From Pseudomonadota bacterium (GTDB taxonomy: Bacteria > Pseudomonadota > Gammaproteobacteria > Burkholderiales > Burkholderiaceae_C), in NCBI GenBank assembly GCA_023418355.1, contig JAEZZU010000240.1, positions 1-5,180 on the forward strand: a DNA stretch of 5,180 bases, written 5' to 3'. Position 1 is the stretch's first letter, and each line of letters begins with the position of its first letter. A program made the position numbers and the translations under genes. Positions 1 to 5,180 of the stretch are shown in pieces. Below the pieces are notes generated by a model. The model did not search any database and was not told where the DNA came from. It worked only from the letters and a program-made list of their open reading frames with translations.

Positions 1-143
1 TTGCCCCGCATGAAATCGATGCCATGTGCCGGGGCGTGGGGCTGAAGCTGGTCGGGCTCAAGCGCCTGCGCGTAGGCCGCATCTCCATGGCTGGGCTGAC
101 CGAAGGGCAGTGGCGTTACCTCATGCCGTGGGAACGTTTCTAG
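1..143 (+). CDS. C-terminal fragment of an rRNA pseudouridine synthase, RsuA/RluF-type (5' end outside window)
   Basis: Reading in the frame that begins at base 3, 46 codons run without interruption to a TAG at 141-143. The translated tail carries a stretch of the form MCRGVGLKLVGLKRLRVGRI followed by GLTEGQWRYL. This resembles the C-terminal end of RsuA/RluB/RluE/RluF enzymes, where a 'RRMC..xG..V..LKR.R.G...LG.L..GQWR.L' pattern closes the catalytic domain; RluF (23S rRNA U2604) is the closest match I recall. These enzymes isomerise a specific uridine in ribosomal RNA to pseudouridine in the cytoplasm. The catalytic aspartate and the S4-like RNA-binding domain would lie upstream of the window, so they cannot be checked. 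The protein ends only a few residues after the GQWRYL motif, without the long basic tail of E. coli RluF. The family call is fairly secure; the exact target site is inference. Confidence 0.72.
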   Translation, partial: APHEIDAMCRGVGLKLVGLKRLRVGRISMAGLTEGQWRYLMPWERF

Positions 144-158
144 TCGTGCATGCCTGAA

Positions 159-191
159 ACAGAAAAGGGGACTTGCTGTCCCCTTTTCTGT
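159..191. terminator. Perfect 14-bp stem-loop between convergent genes; bidirectional terminator or REP-like palindrome
   Basis: The left arm ACAGAAAAGGGGAC (159-172) is the exact reverse complement of the right arm GTCCCCTTTTCTGT (178-191), with a 5-base loop TTGCT. It begins 15 bases after the pseudouridine synthase stop and ends 14 bases from the minus-strand DoxX stop, so it could end transcription from both sides. A classical run of Ts does not follow either arm. On the plus strand a smaller hairpin (GGAT/ATCC, 192-203) and a T-rich stretch (204-218) come next. The AAAAGGGGAC core also recalls dispersed REP-type palindromes in proteobacteria, so a repeat origin is possible. Confidence 0.6.
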
Positions 192-205
192 GGATGTGCA
201 TCCCT

Positions 206-595
206 TTATTTGCTTTTGCTGTGCCCCATGGCAACGACCAGGGCGCAGACCAGAAAAAACGACTGCAGCTCCAGCATCCAGCCGCCGGACTTGTTGAGCA
301 GCAGAAACTGCTGGCTGTGCGCCAGAATCAGCGCCACGATCATGTTGATCGCAATGACCAGGGCCGCCGGCACTACATACAGCCCTACCAGCAGGAACAG
401 CGGCGCTACCACCTCACCGAGAAACACCGCATAGGCCAGATAGCCGGGCAGTCCTGTCTGCGCCACCATGGCTTCAATATGCCCGATGCCATAGCGGACC
501 TTGGCCCAGCCGTGGAACAGCATCAGTATGGCCAGAGTGACTCTCAGCAACACCATGGCTGCCTGCGGATGGTAGAAGTATTTCCAGAAGCTCAT
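206..595 (-). CDS. DoxX-family small integral membrane protein
   Basis: This 129-residue protein has four hydrophobic segments, at about residues 13-29, 51-69, 73-95 and 109-125, as expected for the DoxX family. Near the end of the first segment is LFHGWAKV, close to the family's typical 'l.hG..K' motif. The second segment contains GEVVAPLFLLVG, the usual 'GEvv.g..L..G' block. Family members are inner-membrane proteins; some are tied to thiosulfate:quinone oxidoreduction or to redox and stress functions, but most have no proven role, so no specific reaction is claimed. The start is well fixed, because an in-frame stop lies three codons upstream with no other start codon between. There is no strong Shine-Dalgarno sequence before it. 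The gene stands alone, convergent with the pseudouridine synthase and divergent from the lipoprotein gene. The family call is firm and the function is open. Confidence 0.85.
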   Translation of the reverse strand: MSFWKYFYHPQAAMVLLRVTLAILMLFHGWAKVRYGIGHIEAMVAQTGLPGYLAYAVFLGEVVAPLFLLVGLYVVPAALVIAINMIVALILAHSQQFLLLNKSGGWMLELQSFFLVCALVVAMGHSKSK

Positions 596-851
596 GGGCG
601 TTCAGCTTACGCAGTTTCGCTTGGCAATGAAAGGGTGGAAGGACGAGCGCCCGGCATCTGGCGACAGGACAACATTGAGCATCCATGGCAGCGCATGGGG
701 CAGGCATGGGGATGTGCACCATGTAGTCCAAGTTCGCAATTTGCGGCGCAAAGCCTGGATGGCGGTGCTTTCCTGTATCCGACTGCACATGCTTTGCGTA
801 TGCTTTGAGCGATGTGTGCGCCATGCACTCGATTGTCAAATGGGGGTCTTG
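596..851. other. Divergent spacer between the DoxX and lipoprotein genes
   Basis: This 256-base stretch should hold the promoters of both flanking genes, since they point away from each other. I found no convincing paired -35/-10 elements on either strand. TTGAGC (805-810) and TATGCT (799-804) are isolated partial matches without partners at proper spacing. The plus-strand frame of the lipoprotein gene stays open back to 594, but that extension would bury the signal peptide and looks non-coding. Confidence 0.5.
842..846 (+). promoter_or_regulatory. Probable ribosome binding site of the lipoprotein gene
   Basis: A GGGGG run lies five bases before the ATG at 852, a workable purine-rich Shine-Dalgarno position. 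It supports 852 over the in-frame ATG at 840, which would place this run inside the coding sequence. The signal peptide beginning MKKS at 852 gives independent support. Confidence 0.45.
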
Positions 852-1433
852 ATGAAAAAGTCTTTGCAAGCAAAAGTGTGGGCAGCCAGTCTGGTGGCTG
901 TACTGGGTATGGTGGGCTGCTCCACCACAGGAACAACACAAGGCAAGGGCAGTGCACCCGGCACGCGTGCAGAGCTGGAGTCGCAGTCGACCGCAGCACT
1001 CAACCGCCTGTACAAGGCCATGCCGGATACGCAGCAGCTGGTGGCCAAGTCCACCGGGGTGCTGATCTGCCCTGCCGTGATCGGTGGCAGCTTTGTGGTC
1101 GGCGCTGAATATGGGCAGTGCGTGTTGCGCTCCAACGGCACGACCCGTGGTGTGTACCGTCTGGTGGGCGCCTCGGTAGGCTGGCAGGCAGGTGGTCAAT
1201 CCAAGTCCGTGATTTATGTGTTTACCACGCGCGATGCTTTCCAGAGCTTTGTGGACAGTGATGGCGTGTCCTTTGGCGCAGGGGTGAATGTGGCGGTGGG
1301 CCGTGTGGGCGTGAATGGCCGTATCGACACGGAAACAGCCATGGCGCCAGTGAGTGCCTATGTGCTCAACAATGTGGGGCTGGAGGCCGGAGCCTCGGTG
1401 CAGGGGCTGAAGTTCAGCAAGATTGCGCAGTAA
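852..1433 (+). CDS. Lipoprotein with YSC84/SYLF-type lipid-binding domain
   Basis: The 193-residue product begins with a lipoprotein signal peptide: basic MKK, a hydrophobic stretch at residues 8-21, then a lipobox-like MVGC with the lipidated cysteine at 23. Serine follows the cysteine, and no aspartate sits at +2, which favours outer-membrane delivery. A Ser/Thr/Gly-rich linker (24-38) leads to a short helical part. From about residue 70 comes a Gly/Val-rich domain with the blocks GVLICPAVIGGSFVVGAEYG (69-88), YRLVGASVGWQAGGQS (102-117), VGRVGVNG (149-156) and YVLNNVGLEAGASVQG (170-185). These match the bacterial YSC84-related family (PF04366), whose eukaryotic members bind phosphoinositides; the bacterial role is not established. 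Longer in-frame starts, up to 594, are rejected because they would place some 80 residues before the signal peptide. The gene appears to be transcribed alone, with a strong terminator 22 bases after the stop. Confidence 0.85.
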   Translation: MKKSLQAKVWAASLVAVLGMVGCSTTGTTQGKGSAPGTRAELESQSTAALNRLYKAMPDTQQLVAKSTGVLICPAVIGGSFVVGAEYGQCVLRSNGTTRGVYRLVGASVGWQAGGQSKSVIYVFTTRDAFQSFVDSDGVSFGAGVNVAVGRVGVNGRIDTETAMAPVSAYVLNNVGLEAGASVQGLKFSKIAQ

Positions 1434-1455
1434 GCACGGACCGTCATGCTGAGAC

Positions 1456-1479
1456 AGACCGGCCTAGGCCGGTCTTTTT
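1456..1479 (+). terminator. Rho-independent terminator of the lipoprotein gene
   Basis: A perfect palindrome, AGACCGGCC-TA-GGCCGGTCT (1456-1475), is followed at once by TTTT (1476-1479, a run of five Ts counting the last base of the stem). The stem is GC-rich and lies 22 bases after the lipoprotein stop codon. It separates that gene from the dapF run downstream. Confidence 0.9.
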
Positions 1480-1619
1480 CATGGTGCACAGTCCTGGTGG
1501 GCAGATAATTGAAAGCTGTTCTTGCTGCATGGCTTTCTCGCTCTGAAAAGGCAGAAGCTGCAGATGGACATGCCGCTCACCTTCGCGTGGCTGATGCCGC
1601 GCATTAATCTCACTGCACC
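1480..1619 (+). other. Spacer upstream of dapF, expected to hold the operon promoter
   Basis: The terminator on the left and dapF on the right imply a promoter for the dapF run within these 140 bases. TTGAAA (1509-1514) is a fair -35 candidate, but no matching -10 is found 16-18 bases on, so no promoter is assigned. A short overlapping frame from the ATG at 1564 exists but shows no protein-like features. Confidence 0.4.
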
Positions 1620-2498
1620 ATGCACATTCGCTTCACCAAAATGCAGGGCGCGGGCAATGACTTTGTCGTGCTCGATGAAACGCAAGGCCGTCTGGGCCTG
1701 ACGCCAGCCCATTACCGTTTTCTGGCCGATCGCCACTTTGGCGTGGGTGCCGACCAGATTCTGACGGTGCGTCCTGCGCCAGCCGAAGGCCTGGATTTTG
1801 AGTATGTGATCCATAACGCCGATGGCGGTGAGGTGGAACAGTGCGGCAATGGCGCGCGCTGCTTTGCGCGCTATGTGTATGACAAAGGTCTGACCAGCAA
1901 GACCGAAATCCATGTGCAGACCAAGGCAGGAGTGATTGCACCCCGTTTGACGGATGATGGCCGCGTGACCGTGAATATGGGCAAGCCCGTGCTGGAAGCT
2001 GCCAAAGTGCCTTTTGATGCGGCTGGCCTGACCGCAAGTCAGCAGTCCAGTGCCCAGGTCTGGCCCCTTGCACTGCCAGCATCTGCATCTGTCTCGCAGG
2101 TGGAAATCGTGGCGGTGTCCATGGGCAACCCGCATGCCGTGCAATGGGTGGAGAACGTGGACACTGCGCCTGTTGCAGAACTGGGGCCGCTGGTAGAGTT
2201 GCATCCACGCTTTCCGCAGCGCGTGAATGCGGGGTTTGCACAGCAGGTATCTGCCTCTGAGATCCGGCTGCGCGTGTATGAACGTGGTGCCGGTGAAACC
2301 CTGGCGTGTGGCACGGGAGCCTGTGCCGCCGTAGTTGCCGGTATCCTTTTGGGGAAACTGGAGCACCGTGTGGACGTACATACACGCGGTGGACGGTTGA
2401 CCATTGAATGGTCAGGTGGGGCTCAAGATGCTGTCATGATGACAGGTCCGGCTACCACCGTGTTCGAAGGCCAGATTGAGATACCTGACGAGATATGA
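1620..2498 (+). CDS. dapF: Diaminopimelate epimerase
   Basis: DapF interconverts LL- and meso-2,6-diaminopimelate in the cytoplasm, the penultimate step of lysine synthesis and the source of meso-DAP for peptidoglycan. The 292-residue protein shows the full family signature: FTKMQGAGNDFVVLD at residues 5-19, RHFGVGADQIL at 38-48, and the first catalytic cysteine C75 in NADGGEVEQCGNGARC. It continues with MGNPHAV at 168-174, ERGAGETLACGTGACA at 221-235 with the second catalytic cysteine C230, and WSGG..... MTGPA near 264-278. It is slightly longer than the roughly 274-residue E. coli enzyme, with extra residues at about 136-160 (an Ala/Ser/Gln-rich loop). The ATG at 1620 is secure: MHIRFTKM is the typical N-terminus and an in-frame TAA lies just upstream (1605-1607). 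There is no strong Shine-Dalgarno sequence. The stop overlaps the next gene's start (ATGA), implying translational coupling. Both catalytic cysteines are intact. Confidence 0.97.
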   Translation: MHIRFTKMQGAGNDFVVLDETQGRLGLTPAHYRFLADRHFGVGADQILTVRPAPAEGLDFEYVIHNADGGEVEQCGNGARCFARYVYDKGLTSKTEIHVQTKAGVIAPRLTDDGRVTVNMGKPVLEAAKVPFDAAGLTASQQSSAQVWPLALPASASVSQVEIVAVSMGNPHAVQWVENVDTAPVAELGPLVELHPRFPQRVNAGFAQQVSASEIRLRVYERGAGETLACGTGACAAVVAGILLGKLEHRVDVHTRGGRLTIEWSGGAQDAVMMTGPATTVFEGQIEIPDEI

Positions 2499-3199
2499 AC
2501 AGCATCGACAACTCCGCTATCAATGAAGAGCGCATCGCTGAATACCTGCTGCAGCATCCCGAGTTTTTTGAGCGTCAAGCGGAAATGCTCACCCGTGTGC
2601 AGCTGAGCAGCGGTCATGGCCACCGTGCCGTCAGCCTGCAGGAGCGCCAGGCCGAAATGCTGCGCGACAAGATCAAGGGGCTGGAGCAGCGCATCATGGA
2701 AATGGTGCGCAACAGCAGTGAGAACGCCTCGATTGCGCACAAGGTGCACCGCTGGAGCTGTGCGCTGGCACAGGTCAGTGACCCCCGCAATCTGCCTCAT
2801 GCCATTGCCGAAGGCATCCAGCAGGAGTTTGATGTGCCCCAGGTGGGCATTCGCGTGTGGGACGTGGCTGGGCCTTATGTGGGCTCGCTTTTCACCATGG
2901 GCGTGAGCGATGATGCCAAATCCTTTGCCACATCGCTGACCATGCCGTTCTGCGGCCCTAACCTAGGTTTTGAACCCACGGCATGGCTGCCCAACCCTGG
3001 CGAAGTGCAGTCCATTGCCCTGCTGACCTTGCGCGAAGGTAGCAACGACAGCCAGACGCCAGCCTTTGGCTTGCTGGTGCTGGGTTCGCCAGATCCGTTG
3101 CGTTTCGACGCCACCATGGGCACGGAATTCCTCTCTCGCATTGCAGAGCAGGCCAGTGCAGCCCTGGGGCGTTTGCGCGTCTCGGTATCCGGCAACTGA
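2495..3199 (+). CDS. DUF484 family protein (GAF-like), between dapF and xerC
   Basis: This 234-residue soluble protein has an N-terminal helical part containing AEYLLQHPEFFERQAEML (15-32), the DUF484 signature 'yL..hPdFF.r...ll'. A likely coiled coil follows (about 47-80, SLQERQAEMLRDKIKGLEQR and onward). The C-terminal GAF-like alpha/beta domain (about 88-228) includes VGIRVWDV (117-124), an FCGPN turn (152-156), and a closing block FGLLVLGSPDPLRF..... FLSRIAEQASAAL (191-224). This matches PF04340, the family of E. coli YigA, encoded between dapF and xerC in many proteobacteria. The biochemical function is unknown. The GAF-like fold suggests binding of a small ligand or a partner, but no ligand can be read from the sequence. 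The start overlaps the dapF stop by four bases and xerC starts ten bases after the stop, so one polycistronic message is very likely. Confidence 0.9.
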   Translation: MNSIDNSAINEERIAEYLLQHPEFFERQAEMLTRVQLSSGHGHRAVSLQERQAEMLRDKIKGLEQRIMEMVRNSSENASIAHKVHRWSCALAQVSDPRNLPHAIAEGIQQEFDVPQVGIRVWDVAGPYVGSLFTMGVSDDAKSFATSLTMPFCGPNLGFEPTAWLPNPGEVQSIALLTLREGSNDSQTPAFGLLVLGSPDPLRFDATMGTEFLSRIAEQASAALGRLRVSVSGN

Positions 3200-3209
3200 T
3201 GGCATCCTG

Positions 3210-4148
3210 ATGTCTACGGCTGCTGAGCTTGCCCCTGAGCTGCAGCGCTATCTGCAGCATGTGAGCAGTGAGCGCAGGCTGGCAGCCCGCACTGTCGCCA
3301 TTTATACGGAAGGTCTGCAGCAGCTGCAGACCATGGCTGAGCAGGCAGGGCAGGAGGTGCTGGCGCTGCAACCCAGTCATATCCGCCGTTTTGTGGCAGC
3401 GCTGCATGCCAAAGGCCGGCATGGCCGCAGCATTGCGCTGTGGCTGTCGTGCTGGCGGGGCTTTTTCAGATGGGCAGCCTGGCAGGAGTTGGTGGCACGC
3501 AATCCGGTAGAAGGGATTCGCGCCCCGAAAACGGCCAAGCCTCTGCCCAAGGCGCTCGGTGTAGATGCAGCGGTGCAGCTCGCGTCTTTTTCCAATCCAC
3601 AGGCAGATCCTTGGGAAGAGGCGCGCAATGCTGCCATGACCGAGCTACTCTACAGCAGTGGTCTGCGTGTCAGCGAGCTGGCCAATCTGGACGTGCAGGC
3701 AGGCACTGGCCTGGGCTGGCTGGATCTGCAGGCCGGGCTGGTGCATGTCACTGGCAAGGGGGGCAAACGTCGCAGCGTACCTGTAGGTGTACCAGCCAGG
3801 GCAGCACTGCAACGCTGGCTGGATGTGCGTGGCAGCCGCTTTCCCTCGCACTGGCAGGAAACCGCACTGTTTGTAGGTGTGCGCGGCGCACGCATCACAC
3901 CGCAAGCGATCTGGAAAAGTCTGCGTCAGCGCAGCCAGCAAGCAGGACTGACGCAGGCGGTGCACCCACATGTGCTGCGGCACTCGTTTGCCAGTCATGT
4001 GCTGCAGTCCAGTGGCGATCTGCGCGCTGTGCAGGAGTTGCTGGGCCACGCCAACATTACGACGACCCAGATCTATACGCGCCTGGACTTTCAGCATCTG
4101 GCGCAGGCCTATGCGCAGGCGCACCCCAGGGCGCGAAAAAAATCTTGA
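3210..4148 (+). CDS. xerC: Tyrosine recombinase XerC
   Basis: XerC works with XerD at the dif site to resolve chromosome dimers before cell division, under FtsK control. From the ATG at 3210 the product is 312 residues, slightly longer than E. coli XerC (298). Residues 7-92 form the N-terminal SAM-like core-binding domain (LQRYLQHVSSERRLAARTVA). Residues from about 112 form the catalytic domain, with every expected active-site residue: R153 in YSSGLRVSEL, K183 in TGKGGKRR, H254 and R257 in HPHVLRHSFASH, H280 in LLGHANI, and the nucleophile Y289 in TTTQIYTRLD. HPHVLRHSFASHVL and LLGHANITTTQIYTRLDFQH are typical of Xer proteins rather than phage integrases. The dapF–DUF484–xerC context supports XerC over XerD. 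The frame stays open to 3066, but that extension overlaps the DUF484 gene and lacks protein character. No strong Shine-Dalgarno precedes 3210, so coupling from the upstream gene is likely. Confidence 0.95.
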   Translation: MSTAAELAPELQRYLQHVSSERRLAARTVAIYTEGLQQLQTMAEQAGQEVLALQPSHIRRFVAALHAKGRHGRSIALWLSCWRGFFRWAAWQELVARNPVEGIRAPKTAKPLPKALGVDAAVQLASFSNPQADPWEEARNAAMTELLYSSGLRVSELANLDVQAGTGLGWLDLQAGLVHVTGKGGKRRSVPVGVPARAALQRWLDVRGSRFPSHWQETALFVGVRGARITPQAIWKSLRQRSQQAGLTQAVHPHVLRHSFASHVLQSSGDLRAVQELLGHANITTTQIYTRLDFQHLAQAYAQAHPRARKKS

Positions 4149-4160
4149 GCGGTGCATGTT

Positions 4161-4180
4161 GAGCTTCGGGTTCGAAGCTC
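4161..4180 (+). terminator. Stem-loop just after xerC, possible weak terminator or processing site
   Basis: GAGCTTCG (4161-4168) and CGAAGCTC (4173-4180) form a perfect 8-bp stem around a GGTT loop, 12 bases after the xerC stop. No T-run follows, so it is not a standard rho-independent terminator. A second, smaller stem (CCGGG 4190-4194 with CCCGG 4199-4203) lies ten bases on. The pair may slow or end the operon transcript or protect its 3' end; this is inference. Confidence 0.4.
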
Positions 4181-4280
4181 CAAATATGTCCGGGCATCCC
4201 CGGTAAAAGCCATATGCTTGGTGGGATGGCTACACTTGCTGCCTTCAACGCCGCCCTGACTGCGGTTTGCGTTGTGTTTT

Positions 4281-4320
4281 TTGACTAATTGGCAAGCTGC
4301 CGATCGGTGGTTTGCATACT
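4281..4320 (+). promoter_or_regulatory. Candidate promoter/operator region upstream of the G3E GTPase gene
   Basis: TTGACT (4281-4286) is a good -35 match and CATACT (4315-4320) a fair -10, but they are 28 bases apart, too far to pair. TTGGCA (4289-4294) with CATACT has a 20-base spacer, still long. Such wide spacing can occur at promoters bent open by MerR-type activators, and the 8-base palindrome CCGATCGG (4300-4307) lies between the elements. None of this is strong evidence. I saw no recognisable Zur-type operator here. Confidence 0.22.
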
Positions 4321-4339
4321 GCGACAAGGTTGTATTTCC

Positions 4340-5180
4340 ATGGCTCTCATTCCCGTCAGCATCCTTACCGGCTTCCTGGGCTCGGGCAAGACCACGCTGC
4401 TCAAGCGCGTGCTCAACGAGTCGCACGGCATGAAGATTGCCGTGATCGAAAACGAGTTCGGTGAAGAAAACATTGACACCGATATTCTCAAGACCGAATC
4501 CAAAGAACAAATCCTGCAGATGAGTAATGGCTGCATCTGCTGCACCATCCGCGAAGACCTGCGTGAAGCCCTGCAGCTGCTGGCTGCCAAGCGCCGCAAG
4601 GGGCTGGTGGAGTTCGATCGCATCGTGATTGAAACCACGGGCCTGGCGGACCCCGGCCCTGTGGCTCAGACCTTCTTCATGGACGATGAGATCGCTGAAA
4701 CCTACATGATCGATTCCATCCTGACCCTGGTCGATGCCAAGCATGCCAACCAGCAGCTCGATGACCGTCAGGAAGCACGCCGCCAGGTCGGCTTTGCCGA
4801 CCAGATCTTCCTGTCCAAGACCGATCTGGTGACTGAAGCCGAAAAAGAAGCCCTGATTCATCGCCTCAAGCACATGAATCCCCGAGCCCCCATCAAGGCG
4901 GTGCATTTTGGTGACGTGGCGCTGAATGAAGTGTTTGACCTGCGTGGCTTCAACCTGAACGCCAAGCTGGACATCGACCCCGACTTCCTCAAGGAAGATG
5001 ACCATGACCACAGCCATTGCGACCATGAGCACGGTCACTGCACGCATGACCACGACCACGACCACGAGCATCACCATGGTCATGACTGCGGCCACGATCA
5101 CGAACATGGCGAACACTGCAGCCATCCTCACCACCATCACCACGACGATGATGTGAAGAGCTTTGTGTATCGTGCCGATC
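4340..5180 (+). CDS. G3E-family GTPase, CobW/COG0523 metallochaperone (3' end outside window)
   Basis: The visible 280 residues open directly with the GTPase core. The P-loop GFLGSGKTT is at 11-19, with K17 and T18. The CxCC metal-binding motif is at 65-68 in NGCICC. ETTGLADPGPV (98-108) supplies the Walker B-like glutamate and the family's signature turn. SKTD (159-162) stands where NKxD normally reads guanine. Residues 222-268 form a very dense tract of 24 histidines and 4 cysteines with Asp/Glu between, followed by DDDVKSFVYRAD, the start of the CobW C-terminal domain. COG0523 proteins use GTP to insert metals into client proteins; zinc is most common, while CobW itself serves cobalt. The His-rich tract suggests zinc, cobalt or nickel buffering, but which metal is inference. 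The ATG at 4340 puts the P-loop at the usual distance from the N-terminus; a weak AAGG (4326-4329) lies ten bases before it. The gene is probably a separate unit from xerC. Confidence 0.92.
   Translation, partial: MALIPVSILTGFLGSGKTTLLKRVLNESHGMKIAVIENEFGEENIDTDILKTESKEQILQMSNGCICCTIREDLREALQLLAAKRRKGLVEFDRIVIETTGLADPGPVAQTFFMDDEIAETYMIDSILTLVDAKHANQQLDDRQEARRQVGFADQIFLSKTDLVTEAEKEALIHRLKHMNPRAPIKAVHFGDVALNEVFDLRGFNLNAKLDIDPDFLKEDDHDHSHCDHEHGHCTHDHDHDHEHHHGHDCGHDHEHGEHCSHPHHHHHDDDVKSFVYRAD
5003..5143 (+). repeat. Low-complexity His/Asp/Cys coding tract inside the GTPase gene
   Basis: These bases encode residues 222-268 of the GTPase, almost entirely CAT/CAC, GAC/GAT and GAA/GAG codons in irregular HD, HE and HH runs, ending in five consecutive histidines (264-268). 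Cysteines at 227, 234, 250 and 260 punctuate it. Histidine and aspartate codons use both synonymous forms, which argues for selected protein composition rather than a recent slippage expansion. Length variation between strains is nevertheless likely here. Confidence 0.85.

Noticed and set aside
173..808. A 211-residue plus-strand frame across the DoxX gene.
   Set aside because: It is rich in Gln/His without motifs and lies opposite a clear four-segment membrane protein.
594..851. In-frame upstream extension of the lipoprotein gene.
   Set aside because: It would place about 86 residues before a clear signal peptide and lipobox, has no protein-like character, and the GGGGG run before 852 supports the shorter start.
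1564..1701. A short plus-strand frame overlapping the dapF start, possible leader peptide.
   Set aside because: It runs into dapF in another frame, has no ribosome binding site and shows no attenuator structure or run of lysine codons.
1479..2381. A 300-residue minus-strand frame covering dapF.
   Set aside because: dapF is unmistakable on the plus strand with both catalytic cysteines. The antisense product shows no motif and its composition is that of a shadow frame.
3210..4148. XerC as a phage or integron integrase marking a mobile element.
   Set aside because: Its motifs, length and dapF–DUF484 context are those of the housekeeping chromosome recombinase, and no cargo, attC-like repeat or tRNA target is nearby.
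4161..4182. GGTTCGAAGCTCC resembles a tRNA T-loop, raising the idea of a tRNA remnant or attachment site.
   Set aside because: The T-stem would contain a mismatch, and no anticodon arm, D arm or acceptor stem is present upstream. It is explained by a simple 8-bp hairpin. No integrase other than XerC and no direct repeat was seen.
4109..5143. A 344-residue minus-strand frame with a Val/Met-rich, membrane-like N-terminal part.
   Set aside because: It is the antisense of the GTPase gene. The histidine codons CAT and CAC read as ATG and GTG on the other strand, which creates a false hydrophobic segment.

Overview
The window reads as ordinary chromosome from a betaproteobacterium, most likely Comamonadaceae (Comamonas/Delftia-like). 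This rests on the moderately GC-rich coding style, the character of the proteins, and the dapF–DUF484–xerC gene order. The genus is inferred from recalled family resemblance, not from a search. No mobile element, CRISPR array, rRNA or tRNA gene was seen.

Layout, left to right. (1) Bases 1-143 hold the C-terminal tail of a plus-strand pseudouridine synthase of the RsuA/RluF type. (2) A perfect 14-bp stem-loop at 159-191 separates it from a convergent minus-strand gene for a small DoxX-family membrane protein (206-595). (3) A 256-base divergent spacer leads into a plus-strand lipoprotein with a YSC84-type domain (852-1433), which ends in a textbook rho-independent terminator (1456-1479). (4) After a 140-base spacer comes a tight three-gene run: dapF (1620-2498), a DUF484/GAF-like gene overlapping it by 4 bases (2495-3199), and xerC (3210-4148). 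(5) A 191-base spacer with two small hairpins precedes a G3E-family (CobW/COG0523) GTPase starting at 4340. Its His/Cys-rich metal-binding tract lies near the end of the window, and the gene runs off the right edge.

How the genes work together. DapF makes meso-diaminopimelate for lysine and peptidoglycan. XerC resolves chromosome dimers at dif. The DUF484 gene between them is a widespread conserved partner of unknown role. The dapF–DUF484–xerC arrangement matches the enterobacterial/pseudomonad dapF–yigA–xerC order, so it is conserved housekeeping synteny. The G3E GTPase is probably a separate transcription unit concerned with metal (likely zinc) delivery. The lipoprotein and DoxX protein are single-gene units of poorly known function.

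I found no convincing new multi-gene system. The points most worth a second look are the dense His/Cys metal-binding tract and SKTD base-recognition motif in the G3E GTPase, the REP-like perfect palindrome at 159-191, and the spacer upstream of the GTPase.
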